This document shows positions 36,806 through 45,742 of a stretch of 64,000 nucleotides of DNA, piece by piece. This DNA is from Bradyrhizobium viridifuturi. Its GTDB lineage: Bacteria > Pseudomonadota > Alphaproteobacteria > Rhizobiales > Xanthobacteraceae. Below the pieces are notes generated by a model. It was not told the DNA's origin. It was given only the letters and a program-made list of their open reading frames with translations, and did no database searches. The DNA lies in assembly GCF_001238275.1 (NCBI RefSeq), contig NZ_LGTB01000003.1, positions 234,202 to 298,201 on the forward strand, given 5' to 3'. The first letter of the stretch is position 1. Each line of letters opens with the position of its first letter. A program made the position numbers and the translations under genes.

Positions 36806-37574
36806 GGCGCGCGGCCCGGTTGCCGGTCATCAGCAGCGTTCGCCGTGCGCCCTCGAGCTTGACGCAGGTCAGGCGGCCGGTCGCATAGGCTCCGGTGTCG
36901 ACATTGATGCGGTTGTGCAGCAGCTCGGCCTCATGCACCGGCGTGTGGCCGTGGACCACGACCTTGCCGAAATCATCTTCCGACATCAGGAAGTCGTCGC
37001 GGATCCAGAGCAGGTCTTCCCTGCGCTGCTGGTTCAGCGCGACGCCGGGCCGGACGCCGGCATGCACGAAGAAGTAGCGGCTGTGCACATAACAGATCGG
37101 CAGCGAGCGCAGGAAGGCAAGATGCGCCGGCGGCATCTGGCGAACCAGCGCCCGCGCGAGCGCCCGGCGTTCCTCCGCGTCGGGATTCGACGAGGGCGTC
37201 AATCCATAGGACATCAGCGTTTGCAGGCCGCCGAACTGCCGCCACTGCGCCAGCATGTCGGGATTGACGAGAAACTCCAGCAGGCACGCCTCGTGATTGC
37301 CGAGCAAACAGACCATGCTTCGGGTGCGGCGGCGTTGATCGAGCATCGCGATCACCTCGCGCGAATCCGGTCCGCGATCGATGTAGTCGCCAAGGAACAC
37401 CTGGATCGGCCGCACCGGCCGTGACTTGCGGATATCGGCATCGATGCGCGCGCAGATCTCGTGCAGCAGGTCGGCGTGGCCGTGGATATCGCCGACCGCG
37501 TAGATGCAGGTCTCGTCTCCCGCGTGCTCGAGGTCGCCGGTCTGGCCGACAATACGTTGGAGGAGGCTGCGCAT
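36798..37574 (-). CDS. PPP-family metallophosphoesterase (serine/threonine phosphatase-like)
   Basis: A 258-residue phosphatase with all metal motifs: GDIHG (28-32), GDYIDRG (62-68), GNHE (92-95), VHAG (170-173) and HGHT (208-211). It is cytoplasmic and dinuclear-metal dependent. It resembles bacterial PrpA/PrpB-type Ser/Thr phosphatases. It sits between an O-antigen ligase-like gene (7 bases away) and the paralogue A gene (8-base overlap), so it belongs to the exopolysaccharide operon. A Wzc-type tyrosine kinase is encoded in the neighbouring unit and no Wzb phosphatase is present, which makes a role in that circuit possible. Confidence 0.85.
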   Translation of the reverse strand: MRSLLQRIVGQTGDLEHAGDETCIYAVGDIHGHADLLHEICARIDADIRKSRPVRPIQVFLGDYIDRGPDSREVIAMLDQRRRTRSMVCLLGNHEACLLEFLVNPDMLAQWRQFGGLQTLMSYGLTPSSNPDAEERRALARALVRQMPPAHLAFLRSLPICYVHSRYFFVHAGVRPGVALNQQRREDLLWIRDDFLMSEDDFGKVVVHGHTPVHEAELLHNRINVDTGAYATGRLTCVKLEGARRTLLMTGNRAARHG

Positions 37575-37581
37575 GTACCGC

Positions 37582-38874
37582 CTAGCCCGCCTGCAACCGT
37601 GAACGGCCGATCCGCTGCGCCAGTCCTGTTCCGATCACGGCTCCCAACACGATCACTCCGGGCAGCGCCGGCAATTCCGGCAAGGTGAAGGCAGCGAGCA
37701 GCAGCGTCAGCAGCACGGCCGCGGCCGCCGCAGGATAAGACCAGTTGCGGCCGCGATTGCGCGCACCGGCCGTGAACGCCGCGATGCCCACGATCGTAAC
37801 CGCGAGTAGAGTCCAGAACATGGCGGAACCGAACTGGACGATCAAGGCGGCGGCACTGGTCGCCACCACGGGCTGCGTGGCTGCGCCTTGCCAGTCCATG
37901 TAGGTCGACGCCAGCATTGCGGTGGTCCCGGCGCCGCTGCCGAGCGCGGGCAGGTCGGCGAGCAGATTGTGGGTCGATTGCACGAACTCCGCCGGTGCAT
38001 CGGCGAAGGCTATGGCAAACGCCACATCGGGGTGGCGATTGGCAATCGCCGTCGCCAGGGCGATCAGCGCGATCGCGGCGGCAGCAGCAGCGCTGCTCCA
38101 GCGGTGCAGATGAAGTTTTCGCGCGGCGAAGGTCATCAGGACGAGGGCGATGCCCGCTGCGATTGCGATTGCGGCACCGCGACGGCCGTACCAGCAGGCG
38201 CTGGCGGCGCCGAACAGTGCGCCGGCGGCGAACAGCCAGCGCAGTCGCGCGAGCGGCGCCGCCGTGCGGCCATCGGCATGGCCACCGGTGTCGAGCGTGC
38301 GCGCCAGGCCAAGCGGAATGCCGACGAGAACGACGACCAGGAAGCCATTTGCGGTCCGATCGCGCGCCACGTCGCCGGCACCAAGCCAAGTTTTGATCGG
38401 ATCGCTGTACAGCAGCAGGATCAGAGCCGCGACGGTTGCCGTTGCCGCGATGCTGCGGGCCACCATGTCGGCGCGGCGGGCATCGATCGCGATCGCCGAG
38501 GCTGATATCATGACCGATAGCAGTGACAGCCAGACCAGCAGCGCGCCGAGGCTTGCGCCGGTATCGATCGTGATGCTGCCGCTGAGCGGCATCCCCAGCG
38601 TTTCACCGGCGAATTTCCACACCGGATGCGCCAGGAACGGCAGTGGCAACATCTGCATGATGATCCAGAGCATCGGTATCAGCGCCACTGCAACGGCTGG
38701 CCCCGCGACCGATTTCAGGAATGACAGTTCACCTGGACGGATCACCATCAGGCTCGCCAGCAACCCAAGCGACGTTGTGGTGCCGGCGAGGCCAATGGCG
38801 AGCGAGGCGTCGAGCAGACCCAGCGGAATCGACGTACCGATCAGGATGCAGATGAATGCCGTGACGTTCCACAC
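37582..38874 (-). CDS. O-antigen ligase/polymerase-like membrane protein (divergent)
   Basis: About 430 residues with ten or more membrane helices. The large periplasmic loop carries STHNLLADLPALGSGAGTTA, which matches the position of the DHPWLGDGIGSF segment in the Wzy-like protein at 41120-42574, but the later AHNSWLE histidine motif is not evident. The start is uncertain: the open frame extends to 39129, but the part before 38997 overlaps the small upstream gene and looks non-native. The GTG at 38874 begins just before the first helix; TTG at 38922 is an alternative. It may polymerise or ligate repeat units, or be an inactive paralogue. Confidence 0.6.
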   Translation of the reverse strand: MWNVTAFICILIGTSIPLGLLDASLAIGLAGTTTSLGLLASLMVIRPGELSFLKSVAGPAVAVALIPMLWIIMQMLPLPFLAHPVWKFAGETLGMPLSGSITIDTGASLGALLVWLSLLSVMISASAIAIDARRADMVARSIAATATVAALILLLYSDPIKTWLGAGDVARDRTANGFLVVVLVGIPLGLARTLDTGGHADGRTAAPLARLRWLFAAGALFGAASACWYGRRGAAIAIAAGIALVLMTFAARKLHLHRWSSAAAAAAIALIALATAIANRHPDVAFAIAFADAPAEFVQSTHNLLADLPALGSGAGTTAMLASTYMDWQGAATQPVVATSAAALIVQFGSAMFWTLLAVTIVGIAAFTAGARNRGRNWSYPAAAAAVLLTLLLAAFTLPELPALPGVIVLGAVIGTGLAQRIGRSRLQAG

Positions 38875-38996
38875 GAGAGGGGCAAGTCCTGAGGTGGGGT
38901 TCTGCGGAAGATGCGAACGCAAGGCAGCGGGATGCCCCGGGCCCGCGGCGAGGTCAATGGAAATCGGGCACGCCGAATTGGAAGCGTGGTGCCGCG

Positions 38997-39281
38997 TCAA
39001 TGCGGACGGCGCAAGGCCAGCAGCGGCGTCGAGGAGCGGGACCAGAACAACGGCGCGAGCGCGCTCGCGAGATATCCGCCTTGCAGCGATACGATCGCGG
39101 TGATCATGAGCAGCATCGTCTCCGACCACACAAGGCGCGTGCCTGCGATGATGGCCAGCAGCGTGAGTTCCGCAAGCATGACGGGCACCAGCACCAGGCA
39201 GTGCTGGCGCAGCCCGAGAACGACACCGCCGATCAAATTGCCAAGGAAAACAAATAACATAACCAAACCCTGTAACCGCAT
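38997..39281 (-). CDS. Small three-helix membrane protein of the exopolysaccharide locus
   Basis: A 94-residue hydrophobic protein with about three membrane helices (LVMLFVFLGNLIGGVVLGL, CLVLVPVMLAELTLLAIIAG, ETMLLMITAIVSLQGGYLAS) and a short polar C-terminus. It is the first gene of the minus-strand unit leading to the ligase-like protein, phosphatase and paralogue A. No family name is known to me. Confidence 0.65.
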   Translation of the reverse strand: MRLQGLVMLFVFLGNLIGGVVLGLRQHCLVLVPVMLAELTLLAIIAGTRLVWSETMLLMITAIVSLQGGYLASALAPLFWSRSSTPLLALRRPH

Positions 39282-39374
39282 GATAGCGGGCCGGGTCCTA
39301 AGCCTGGGTTAAGCCGACCGTCGCAAATCGGCCGGCACGCGAATGGCTGGGTGGTTATGTTAGTCGATTAACAA

Positions 39375-39677
39375 TCAGAATGGGCGCAGATCGCCGTAGC
39401 TGTAGGCCGCCCAATAGTCACGGCCGCCATAGGGGCCATAGGCGCCGTAGAGCGGCGCGCAGGAGTAACGATCGGGACAGCCGTGCCAGCACACCCGCTT
39501 CCACTGGCAGACATCGCCATGACAATATTGCAGTCGCTGGCAGTTACCGCCGACGCGCTGCACCGCGCGCGGGGTCGGAGAAATGCTCAATTCCGCGGCA
39601 AAAGCGCCCGAATTGCCAATGCCGAGCAGCAAGGCGACGGTTCTCAACGCGATCGCCAGTGGCTTCATGCGAGCCAT
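39375..39677 (-). CDS. Small cysteine-rich secreted protein
   Basis: A 100-residue protein with a signal peptide (MARMKPLAIALRTVALLLG, cleavage probably after AFA). The mature part has six closely spaced cysteines (GNCQRLQYCHGDVCQWKRVC and WHGCPDRYSC), probably in disulfides, then a glycine/tyrosine-rich tail (YGAYGPYGGRDYWAAYSYGD). It is divergent from the Wza-type gene. It may be a surface or matrix protein; the function is unknown. Confidence 0.65.
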   Translation of the reverse strand: MARMKPLAIALRTVALLLGIGNSGAFAAELSISPTPRAVQRVGGNCQRLQYCHGDVCQWKRVCWHGCPDRYSCAPLYGAYGPYGGRDYWAAYSYGDLRPF

Positions 39678-39903
39678 CGAACCCTCAATCGTTAAACTCA
39701 AACCATCTCATTCACCGATAACTGGGACATCACGCGAAATCAAAGCCGGAGTGATGCCGCACGGGCCGTTTGCATCACGGTATCGCGCCGGTGTCGCCGA
39801 ATTGCCTCACCTTGCTAACATTATTTATCAATTGTACCGCATTATATCGCGGAACCTTGTGATTGTGATAGTCGGCATGTTACGGCACGGCCGGAGTATT
39901 TGA

Positions 39904-41088
39904 ATGTCGCGTGCGAATTTCATTCGGATAATGATATTGCTTGCGGCCGCCGTTTCGGTCAGCGGTTGCCATTATATGCCGACCAACGGTCCGACCAGCT
40001 CCGATGTGGTCGCCGGGCAGAAGGACCCGGAAAGCCTGCCTTACGCGATGGTCAAGATCACGCCGCAGGTCGAGAACGTGCTGGCGTCGTTCGCGCCGCA
40101 GCTCGCCGGCGGCATTCAGGGCCCGCCGCCGAAAGATATTCACTTCGGCATCGGCGACGTCGTCAGCGTCACGATCTTCGAGGCCGCCGCCGGCGGTCTG
40201 TTCATTCCGGTCGAGGCCGGCGTGCGTCCCGGCAACTACATCACGCTGCCGAACCAGAACGTCGATACCGACGGCAACATCTCGGTGCCCTATGCCGGCG
40301 CGATCCGTGCCAAGAACCGCACGCCGACCGAGGTGCAGCGCTCGATCGTCGACGCGCTGAAGAACCGCGCGATCGAGCCGCAGGCGGTTGTCGCGCTGAT
40401 TGAGCAGCGCACCTCGCTGATCTCCGTGCTCGGCGAGGTCAATTCGCCGAACCGCTTCCCCGCCAACGCCGCGGGCGAACGCGTGCTCGATTCGATCACG
40501 CGCGCCGGCGGCCCGAAAGGGCAGGGTTTCGACACTTGGGTGATGCTGGAGCGCGACGGCAAGCGGACGACGGTGCCGTTCGGCCAGCTGGTCTACGAGC
40601 CCAAGAGCAACATCTATGCGCATCCGGGCGACACCATCTATGTCTACCGCGAGCCGCAGACCTTCGTTGCCTTCGGTGCATCGGGCGCGCAGGGACAATT
40701 CAATTTCGAAGCCTGGCGCATCTCGCTCGCCGAAGCGGTCGCCAAGGCGGGTGGCCTGAACGATTCCTCGGCCGACCCGGCCTCGGTGTTCGTCTATCGC
40801 GGCGAGTTGCCGGAAGTCGCCGCCAAGCTCGGCATCGACGTCAGCAAATATTCAGGGCCGATCATCCCGGTCGTCTACAACATCAATTTCCGCGATCCGG
40901 CCGGCTATTTCCTGGCCACGCGTTTCCAGTTGCGCAACAAGGACGTGCTCTATGCGTCGAATGCGGCATCCGTCGAGGACGCCAAGCTGATGCAGCAGAT
41001 CCGCCTCGTGACCGCAACGGTGAACGATCCGATCGTGGCCGCCTACAACGCAACCTTACTTCGTAATTCGATCAAGCTTGCGCCCTGA
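39904..41088 (+). CDS. Wza-type polysaccharide export lipoprotein
   Basis: A 394-residue outer-membrane export protein. The signal peptide ends in a lipobox (AVSVSGC). The polysaccharide export domain follows (IHFGIGDVVSVTIFEAAAGG ... ISVPYAGAIRAKNRTPTEVQ), then two SLBB-type segments (ISVLGEVNSPNRFP and TFVAFGASGAQGQFNF). It forms the outer-membrane channel through which the finished polymer passes, coupled to the Wzc-type kinase at 43456. It is the first gene of the main export/assembly operon. The upstream region carries an AATGTTAGC motif on the minus strand at 39814-39822. Confidence 0.9.
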   Translation: MSRANFIRIMILLAAAVSVSGCHYMPTNGPTSSDVVAGQKDPESLPYAMVKITPQVENVLASFAPQLAGGIQGPPPKDIHFGIGDVVSVTIFEAAAGGLFIPVEAGVRPGNYITLPNQNVDTDGNISVPYAGAIRAKNRTPTEVQRSIVDALKNRAIEPQAVVALIEQRTSLISVLGEVNSPNRFPANAAGERVLDSITRAGGPKGQGFDTWVMLERDGKRTTVPFGQLVYEPKSNIYAHPGDTIYVYREPQTFVAFGASGAQGQFNFEAWRISLAEAVAKAGGLNDSSADPASVFVYRGELPEVAAKLGIDVSKYSGPIIPVVYNINFRDPAGYFLATRFQLRNKDVLYASNAASVEDAKLMQQIRLVTATVNDPIVAAYNATLLRNSIKLAP

Positions 41089-41099
41089 TATTGGGGCGT

Positions 41100-41118
41100 A
41101 AGCCGGCTCGGCCGGCTT
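41100..41118 (+). promoter_or_regulatory. Hairpin directly before the Wzy-like start codon
   Basis: AAGCCGGC and GCCGGCTT form a perfect 8-bp stem with a 3-base loop, ending one base before the proposed ATG at 41120. It follows the Wza-type stop by 11 bases. It may partly terminate transcription or mask the ribosome-binding region. Confidence 0.45.
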
Positions 41119-41119
41119 C

Positions 41120-42574
41120 ATGACACGTCTAAGATCACCTTCCGGCTCGGGCGAGGCGACGGCATTGCCGTGGCCGGTGCGCTGGTCATCGTGGCTGTTC
41201 TGCGCCGTCGTTGCGCTGGCGCCGTTGCCGCTCGGTTCGGTCGGCGCCGTTGCGCCCGCGATCTGGTCGATCCTGCTCGGGATCGCGCTGCTCGGCGTGC
41301 TGCCGGTGCGTCTGCGTGGCAGCCAGCTCGCGATCCTCGCAGTGACGGCGCTCTTGACGGCGCTCGCCGTGCTGGTGCTGCACGAGCAATCGGCGCTGCG
41401 GCCGTGGCTCGGCGCGGCGCCGAACGCGCTGTGGGCGGAGGCGGGAAAATTGCTGCCCGCCGTTCTGCCGCCCGTCGTGACGATCGCAACCAATCTGCCG
41501 TTCTATTCCGCCGGCGTTGCGATCGTCTGTCTGCTCGCCTTTGCGATCGGCGTCGTGCTCGGCGCCAATCGCATGTTGGCGCGCGGGTTATTGCGGGCAG
41601 TGGCGCTCGCGGGCCTCGCCTATGCGATCTGCGGCATTGTCACGTTCGCGATCGATCCGACCCGGATCTATTTGCTGCACGAGAAGCAGGCGCATCTGGA
41701 GTGGCTGACCTCTCCCTTCGTCAACCGCAACACGGCGGGCATTTATTATGGCTGCTGCGCACTGATCTGGCTGTTGTTCGGCTGCGAGCTGATCGAGCGG
41801 CATTGGCCGTCGCACCGATCCGGCCTGTCACGGCTGTTCGCCCGGCTCGACATGCCGGCACGGCGCCGGCTTGCCGGCCTTGCGTTCGGCTGGCTCACTT
41901 GTCTGCTCGCGATGTTCCTGACCGGATCGCGCGGCGGGGTCGGGATCTCGCTGCTCGCCGCGGTCGTCGCGGCCGCGATCCTGTTTCGCAAGCGGATGCC
42001 GCGCCGCTACGGCCTGATCGCGGCGCTCGGCATCGGCAGCCTGGTCGCACTCGCCCTGCTGCAACTGCTCGGCGGCGGCGTCGGCGCACGCTTCAGCACG
42101 ATGGGCCTGTCGGATGAGGGACGGTTCTCGACCTATCGCGCGACGTTGCGGATGATCTGGGATCATCCCTGGCTGGGCGATGGTATCGGGTCCTTCGAAT
42201 GGGTCTATCCGGCCTATCGCACCGACGACATTTCGCTGCGCGGGACCTGGAACCGGGCGCACAACAGCTGGCTCGAGCTGGCGTCTGACGGCGGAATGTT
42301 AATGGCCGGCGCCGCCATGATCGCGCTGTTCGCGGCCTTCGGCGTGCTCGCGCATGGGGTGCGGACCCGGCGTCGCGACGTCATCGTCCCGCTCGTGGCG
42401 CTCTGCGCGTCGGGTGCCGGCACGCTGCATTCGATGATCGATTTCTCGCTCCAGATCACGGGCTACGCCGTTGTTATCGCTGCCTTGCTCGGGGCCGGGT
42501 TGTCGCAATCCTTCCGTTCCGGCAGGGGCGGCGGCGTCCGTGACGCCGGTGTTACAGCCGGGGCGGCCGGTTAA
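41120..42574 (+). CDS. O-antigen ligase/polymerase family protein (Wzy-like)
   Basis: A 484-residue polytopic protein with about twelve membrane helices. The large periplasmic loop at about 330-400 contains DHPWLGDGIGSFEWVYPAYR and WNRAHNSWLELASDGG, the characteristic Wzy_C/O-antigen ligase motif with the conserved histidine. FVNRNTAGIYYG upstream of it is the usual H/NRNxxG-type segment. It most likely polymerises repeat units in the periplasm. No classical ribosome-binding site is seen before the ATG, which abuts a hairpin. Confidence 0.8.
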   Translation: MTRLRSPSGSGEATALPWPVRWSSWLFCAVVALAPLPLGSVGAVAPAIWSILLGIALLGVLPVRLRGSQLAILAVTALLTALAVLVLHEQSALRPWLGAAPNALWAEAGKLLPAVLPPVVTIATNLPFYSAGVAIVCLLAFAIGVVLGANRMLARGLLRAVALAGLAYAICGIVTFAIDPTRIYLLHEKQAHLEWLTSPFVNRNTAGIYYGCCALIWLLFGCELIERHWPSHRSGLSRLFARLDMPARRRLAGLAFGWLTCLLAMFLTGSRGGVGISLLAAVVAAAILFRKRMPRRYGLIAALGIGSLVALALLQLLGGGVGARFSTMGLSDEGRFSTYRATLRMIWDHPWLGDGIGSFEWVYPAYRTDDISLRGTWNRAHNSWLELASDGGMLMAGAAMIALFAAFGVLAHGVRTRRRDVIVPLVALCASGAGTLHSMIDFSLQITGYAVVIAALLGAGLSQSFRSGRGGGVRDAGVTAGAAG

Positions 42575-42646
42575 CGTTGATTATTCGCGCGGCGCGCGGG
42601 CCGCGGCCGGGCAGGGGTTTTAATTGGCGCGATAACTCTGACTATG

Positions 42647-42671
42647 CTAACGAACTGTTAGTATTCGTTAG
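42647..42671. promoter_or_regulatory. Inverted repeat before a secreted-protein gene
   Basis: CTAACGAA and TTCGTTAG form a perfect 8-bp inverted repeat with a 9-base spacer, immediately upstream of GGAGA and the GTG start at 42682. It could be an operator or a translation-controlling hairpin. Confidence 0.4.
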
Positions 42672-42681
42672 GGAGATAGAG

Positions 42682-43326
42682 GTGTTCACATTTGAGCGAT
42701 CCGGCGGTTTTTCCGCTCCGCGCCTTGCGGTCTTGGTGATGTTGGCACTCGCGGCGCCGGGCGGCGCCGTGATCGGACAAACGCCTGGCGGGCTGATCCA
42801 GCTCCCCCAGGCGGTGACGAATTTCAAGGCCAATCCAGAGCAGTTGCTGACCCAATTTCCGAACGCGGGCGTGGAATTGACCTCGCGGGCGCGCGACTTC
42901 GCTCTCAGCGATCCGACGGCGCTTGATCCCCTGATTGCGCTGCTTGCCAAGGCAAGCAAGGACCAGAAGACGGCGATCGCCGCCGGTCTCGCCCAGGCCG
43001 CGCGTATCGTGGTGCGCAGCAACCAAACCTATGCGACGCGTATCCAGCAGGCGATCGCCGACACCAAGGACCTCGACACGGTGATGGCATTTGCCGCAGC
43101 GTCGGGAGATACCGGCACCGCTGCGACCGGCGCCGGCGGCGCGGGCAGCGCTGGTGCATCCGGCGGCCAGACCAGCGCGCTTGGCGCTAACGGCGCGGGA
43201 GGCAGCGCGCTCGAGGCGATCGGCGGCAATAGCGTGAATACCGGCATTTTCAGTTTCACATCGTCGGTCTCGTCGTCCGGCAACGGGCCGACCGGCACCA
43301 CGCTGATCTCAACCGTCACTCCCTGA
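42682..43326 (+). CDS. Secreted hypothetical protein of the exopolysaccharide operon
   Basis: A 214-residue protein with a signal peptide (hydrophobic LAVLVMLALAAPGGAVIG). The middle is helical (NPEQLLTQFPNAGVELTSRA, LIALLAKASKDQKTAIAAGL); the last 80 residues are a glycine/serine/alanine-rich low-complexity region that is probably disordered or surface exposed. The GTG at 42682 is chosen because of GGGAGATAGAG just upstream. It is periplasmic or secreted. It lies between Wzy-like and Wzc-type genes; the function is unknown. Confidence 0.65.
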   Translation: MFTFERSGGFSAPRLAVLVMLALAAPGGAVIGQTPGGLIQLPQAVTNFKANPEQLLTQFPNAGVELTSRARDFALSDPTALDPLIALLAKASKDQKTAIAAGLAQAARIVVRSNQTYATRIQQAIADTKDLDTVMAFAAASGDTGTAATGAGGAGSAGASGGQTSALGANGAGGSALEAIGGNSVNTGIFSFTSSVSSSGNGPTGTTLISTVTP

Positions 43327-43455
43327 GCGGGCTTCCGATCGCCGATGGAGAACTCTCTGCAGCGATGCACTTCGATGTCGGCGGCGGGAGGCTACCCGAT
43401 GCCATTGGAGGGCGCGCGGGCAGGCACCAACCTGCCGGCGCGGCGATAGGACGAG

Positions 43456-45729
43456 ATGCTTCAGCGCAACCAGATTCCGCCGTCAGTCGATCTGAGAAAT
43501 CGGCCGGCCGAGCTGCCGTCGCTGGCGGAAACCTTCGACGCCTTCGTCACCTATCTGCTCCGGCAATATTGGGTGATCCTCGGCACGGCCGGGCTCTGCT
43601 TGTTCGGCGGCATCTGCTACCTGATGACGGCGGCGCCGAGCTATACCGCGCTTGCCACGATGATCATCGACACGCGCAAATTCCAGGCCTTCCAGCAGCA
43701 ATCGCCGGCGAATGACGTTCCGGTGGATTCCTCCGCGGTCGAGAGCCAGGTCGAAATCCTGAAGTCGGAGAACGTCGCGCTCGCGGTGATCCGCGACCTC
43801 AAGCTCAACGAGGATCCGGAATTCATCGGCTCCAGGGCCGGCGCGGCGGGAGCGGTGCTGGATTTCGTGTCCGGTCTTTTCGCCGGCCGCGCGCCGCCCA
43901 ACGAATTCGACCGGACCCGGCGTGCGGTGCGCACCTTCCAGAAGCAGCTCGACGTCCGCCGCCGCGGCATGACCTATGTGATCGAGGTCAGCTTCCGCTC
44001 GCTCGATCCGGAGCGCGCGGCGCAGATCGCCAACGCCGTGGCCGACGCCTATATCGTCGACCAGCTCGACTCCAAATATCAGGCAACGCGCCGCGCCAGC
44101 GCCTGGCTGCAAGACCGCATCAAGGAGCTGCGCACGCAGGCCTCCAATGCCGAGCGCGCGGTGCTCGACTACAAGAAGACCAACAACATCGTCACCTCCA
44201 GCGGCAAGCTGCTCAATGAGCAGCAGCTCGGCGAGCTCAACACCCAGCTGGTCCATGTGAAGTCTCAGGTCACCGACGCCAAGGCCAGGCTCGACCGCAT
44301 CGAGGCGGTGGTGAAGGGCGGCGTCCCCGACGCCACGGTTGCCGATACCCTGAACAACCAGGTCATCACCAAGCTGCGCTCGCAATATCTCGAGCTGGCC
44401 AATCGCGAGGCCGACTGGTCGTCGCGCTATGGCTACAATCATCTTGCCGCCGTCAATCTGCGCAACCAGATGCGCGAGATCCAGTCGTCAATCATCGACG
44501 AATTGAAGCGGCTCGCCGAGAGCTACAAGAGCGACTATGCGATCGCCCTGCAGCGCCAGAACGAGATCGAGCGCGCCGTGAACGATTCGGTGTCGCAATC
44601 GCAATCCACCAACCAGGCGCAGGTCACGCTGCGCGAGCTTGAGAGCTCGGCGCAGACCTATCGCTCGCTCTACGACAATTTCCTGCAACGCTACATGGAA
44701 AACGTGCAGCAGCAGTCGTTTCCGGTCAGCGAGGCGCGGGTGATCACCCGCGCCTCGCGTCCGCTCGGCAAGAGCCACCCGCAGACCCTGGTTGTGCTGG
44801 CGCTCTCGGCGCTGGGCGGTCTGATCGCCGGGCTCGGGCTCGGCGTGTTGCGCGACCTTTATGACCGGGTGTTCCGTACCGCTGAAATGGTCGAGACGAT
44901 CCTCGACGCCGACTGTGTCGCGATCGTTCCCCGCGTCTCGCCGGGCCAGCTCAAGGCACCGGCAGCCGGCCGTCCCAACCTGCCGGTCGGTCCGCGCACG
45001 ATCCGGCGCGGCGACGAGCCGGTGCTGTGGGCGGCGATCGATGCGCCGTTCTCGCGCTTCTCGGAAGCGATCCGCTCGATCAAGGTCAATGCCGACCTCA
45101 ATGTCACCAAGCCGTCGAAGATCCTTGGCCTGACCTCGGCGCTGCCCAACGAGGGCAAGTCGACGCTGGCTTTCGTGTTCGCGCAACTGGTCGCCCAGAG
45201 CGGGTCGCGCGTGCTGCTGGTCGATTGCGACCTGCGCAATCCCTCGCTCAGCCGCAAGATCGCCGCCAACGCCGAGCGCGGGATTCTCGACGTACTGTCG
45301 AACAATGCGACCTTGCAGGACACGCTGTGGCGCGATCCGGAGACTGGCCTTGCCTTCCTGCCGGGCGCCACGCGCTCGCGCATCGCGCATTCGCATGAGG
45401 TGCTGGCCTCCGACCAGATGAAGGATTTCATCGACGCCGTCCGCGGCCATTATGATTACGTGATCGTCGATTTCCCCCCGCTCACGCCGGTGGTCGATGT
45501 CCGCATCACCGCGCACTTCGTCGATTCCTTCGTCTTCATCGTGGAGTGGGGCAAGACCCAGGTGCAGGTGGTCGAGCGCGCGCTGCGCAGTGCGCGGGCG
45601 GTCAACGAGAACCTGCTCGGCGTCGTGCTCAACAAGGCCGATATCGCCGCGATGAGCCGCTACAGCGGCTATGGCGGCAAGAACTACTATTACAACTCGC
45701 ATTATGGACGATATGGCTACACCGAGTGA
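43456..45729 (+). CDS. Wzc/ExoP-type polysaccharide co-polymerase and tyrosine autokinase
   Basis: A 757-residue protein with both parts of a bacterial tyrosine kinase fused. The Wzz domain starts with TM1 (YWVILGTAGLCLFGGICYLM), followed by a long periplasmic coiled coil and the GNVR-like SAQTYRSLYDNFLQRYME before TM2 (about 440-465). The cytoplasmic kinase has Walker A ALPNEGKSTLAF (about 560), Walker A' LLVDCDLRNPS (about 590) and Walker B YVIVDFPPLTP (about 667). The C-terminus is a tyrosine cluster (YSGYGGKNYYYNSHYGRYGY), the autophosphorylation site. It controls chain length and export together with the Wza-type protein. Confidence 0.95.
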   Translation: MLQRNQIPPSVDLRNRPAELPSLAETFDAFVTYLLRQYWVILGTAGLCLFGGICYLMTAAPSYTALATMIIDTRKFQAFQQQSPANDVPVDSSAVESQVEILKSENVALAVIRDLKLNEDPEFIGSRAGAAGAVLDFVSGLFAGRAPPNEFDRTRRAVRTFQKQLDVRRRGMTYVIEVSFRSLDPERAAQIANAVADAYIVDQLDSKYQATRRASAWLQDRIKELRTQASNAERAVLDYKKTNNIVTSSGKLLNEQQLGELNTQLVHVKSQVTDAKARLDRIEAVVKGGVPDATVADTLNNQVITKLRSQYLELANREADWSSRYGYNHLAAVNLRNQMREIQSSIIDELKRLAESYKSDYAIALQRQNEIERAVNDSVSQSQSTNQAQVTLRELESSAQTYRSLYDNFLQRYMENVQQQSFPVSEARVITRASRPLGKSHPQTLVVLALSALGGLIAGLGLGVLRDLYDRVFRTAEMVETILDADCVAIVPRVSPGQLKAPAAGRPNLPVGPRTIRRGDEPVLWAAIDAPFSRFSEAIRSIKVNADLNVTKPSKILGLTSALPNEGKSTLAFVFAQLVAQSGSRVLLVDCDLRNPSLSRKIAANAERGILDVLSNNATLQDTLWRDPETGLAFLPGATRSRIAHSHEVLASDQMKDFIDAVRGHYDYVIVDFPPLTPVVDVRITAHFVDSFVFIVEWGKTQVQVVERALRSARAVNENLLGVVLNKADIAAMSRYSGYGGKNYYYNSHYGRYGYTE

Positions 45730-45742
45730 GACGCGAGGCGAG

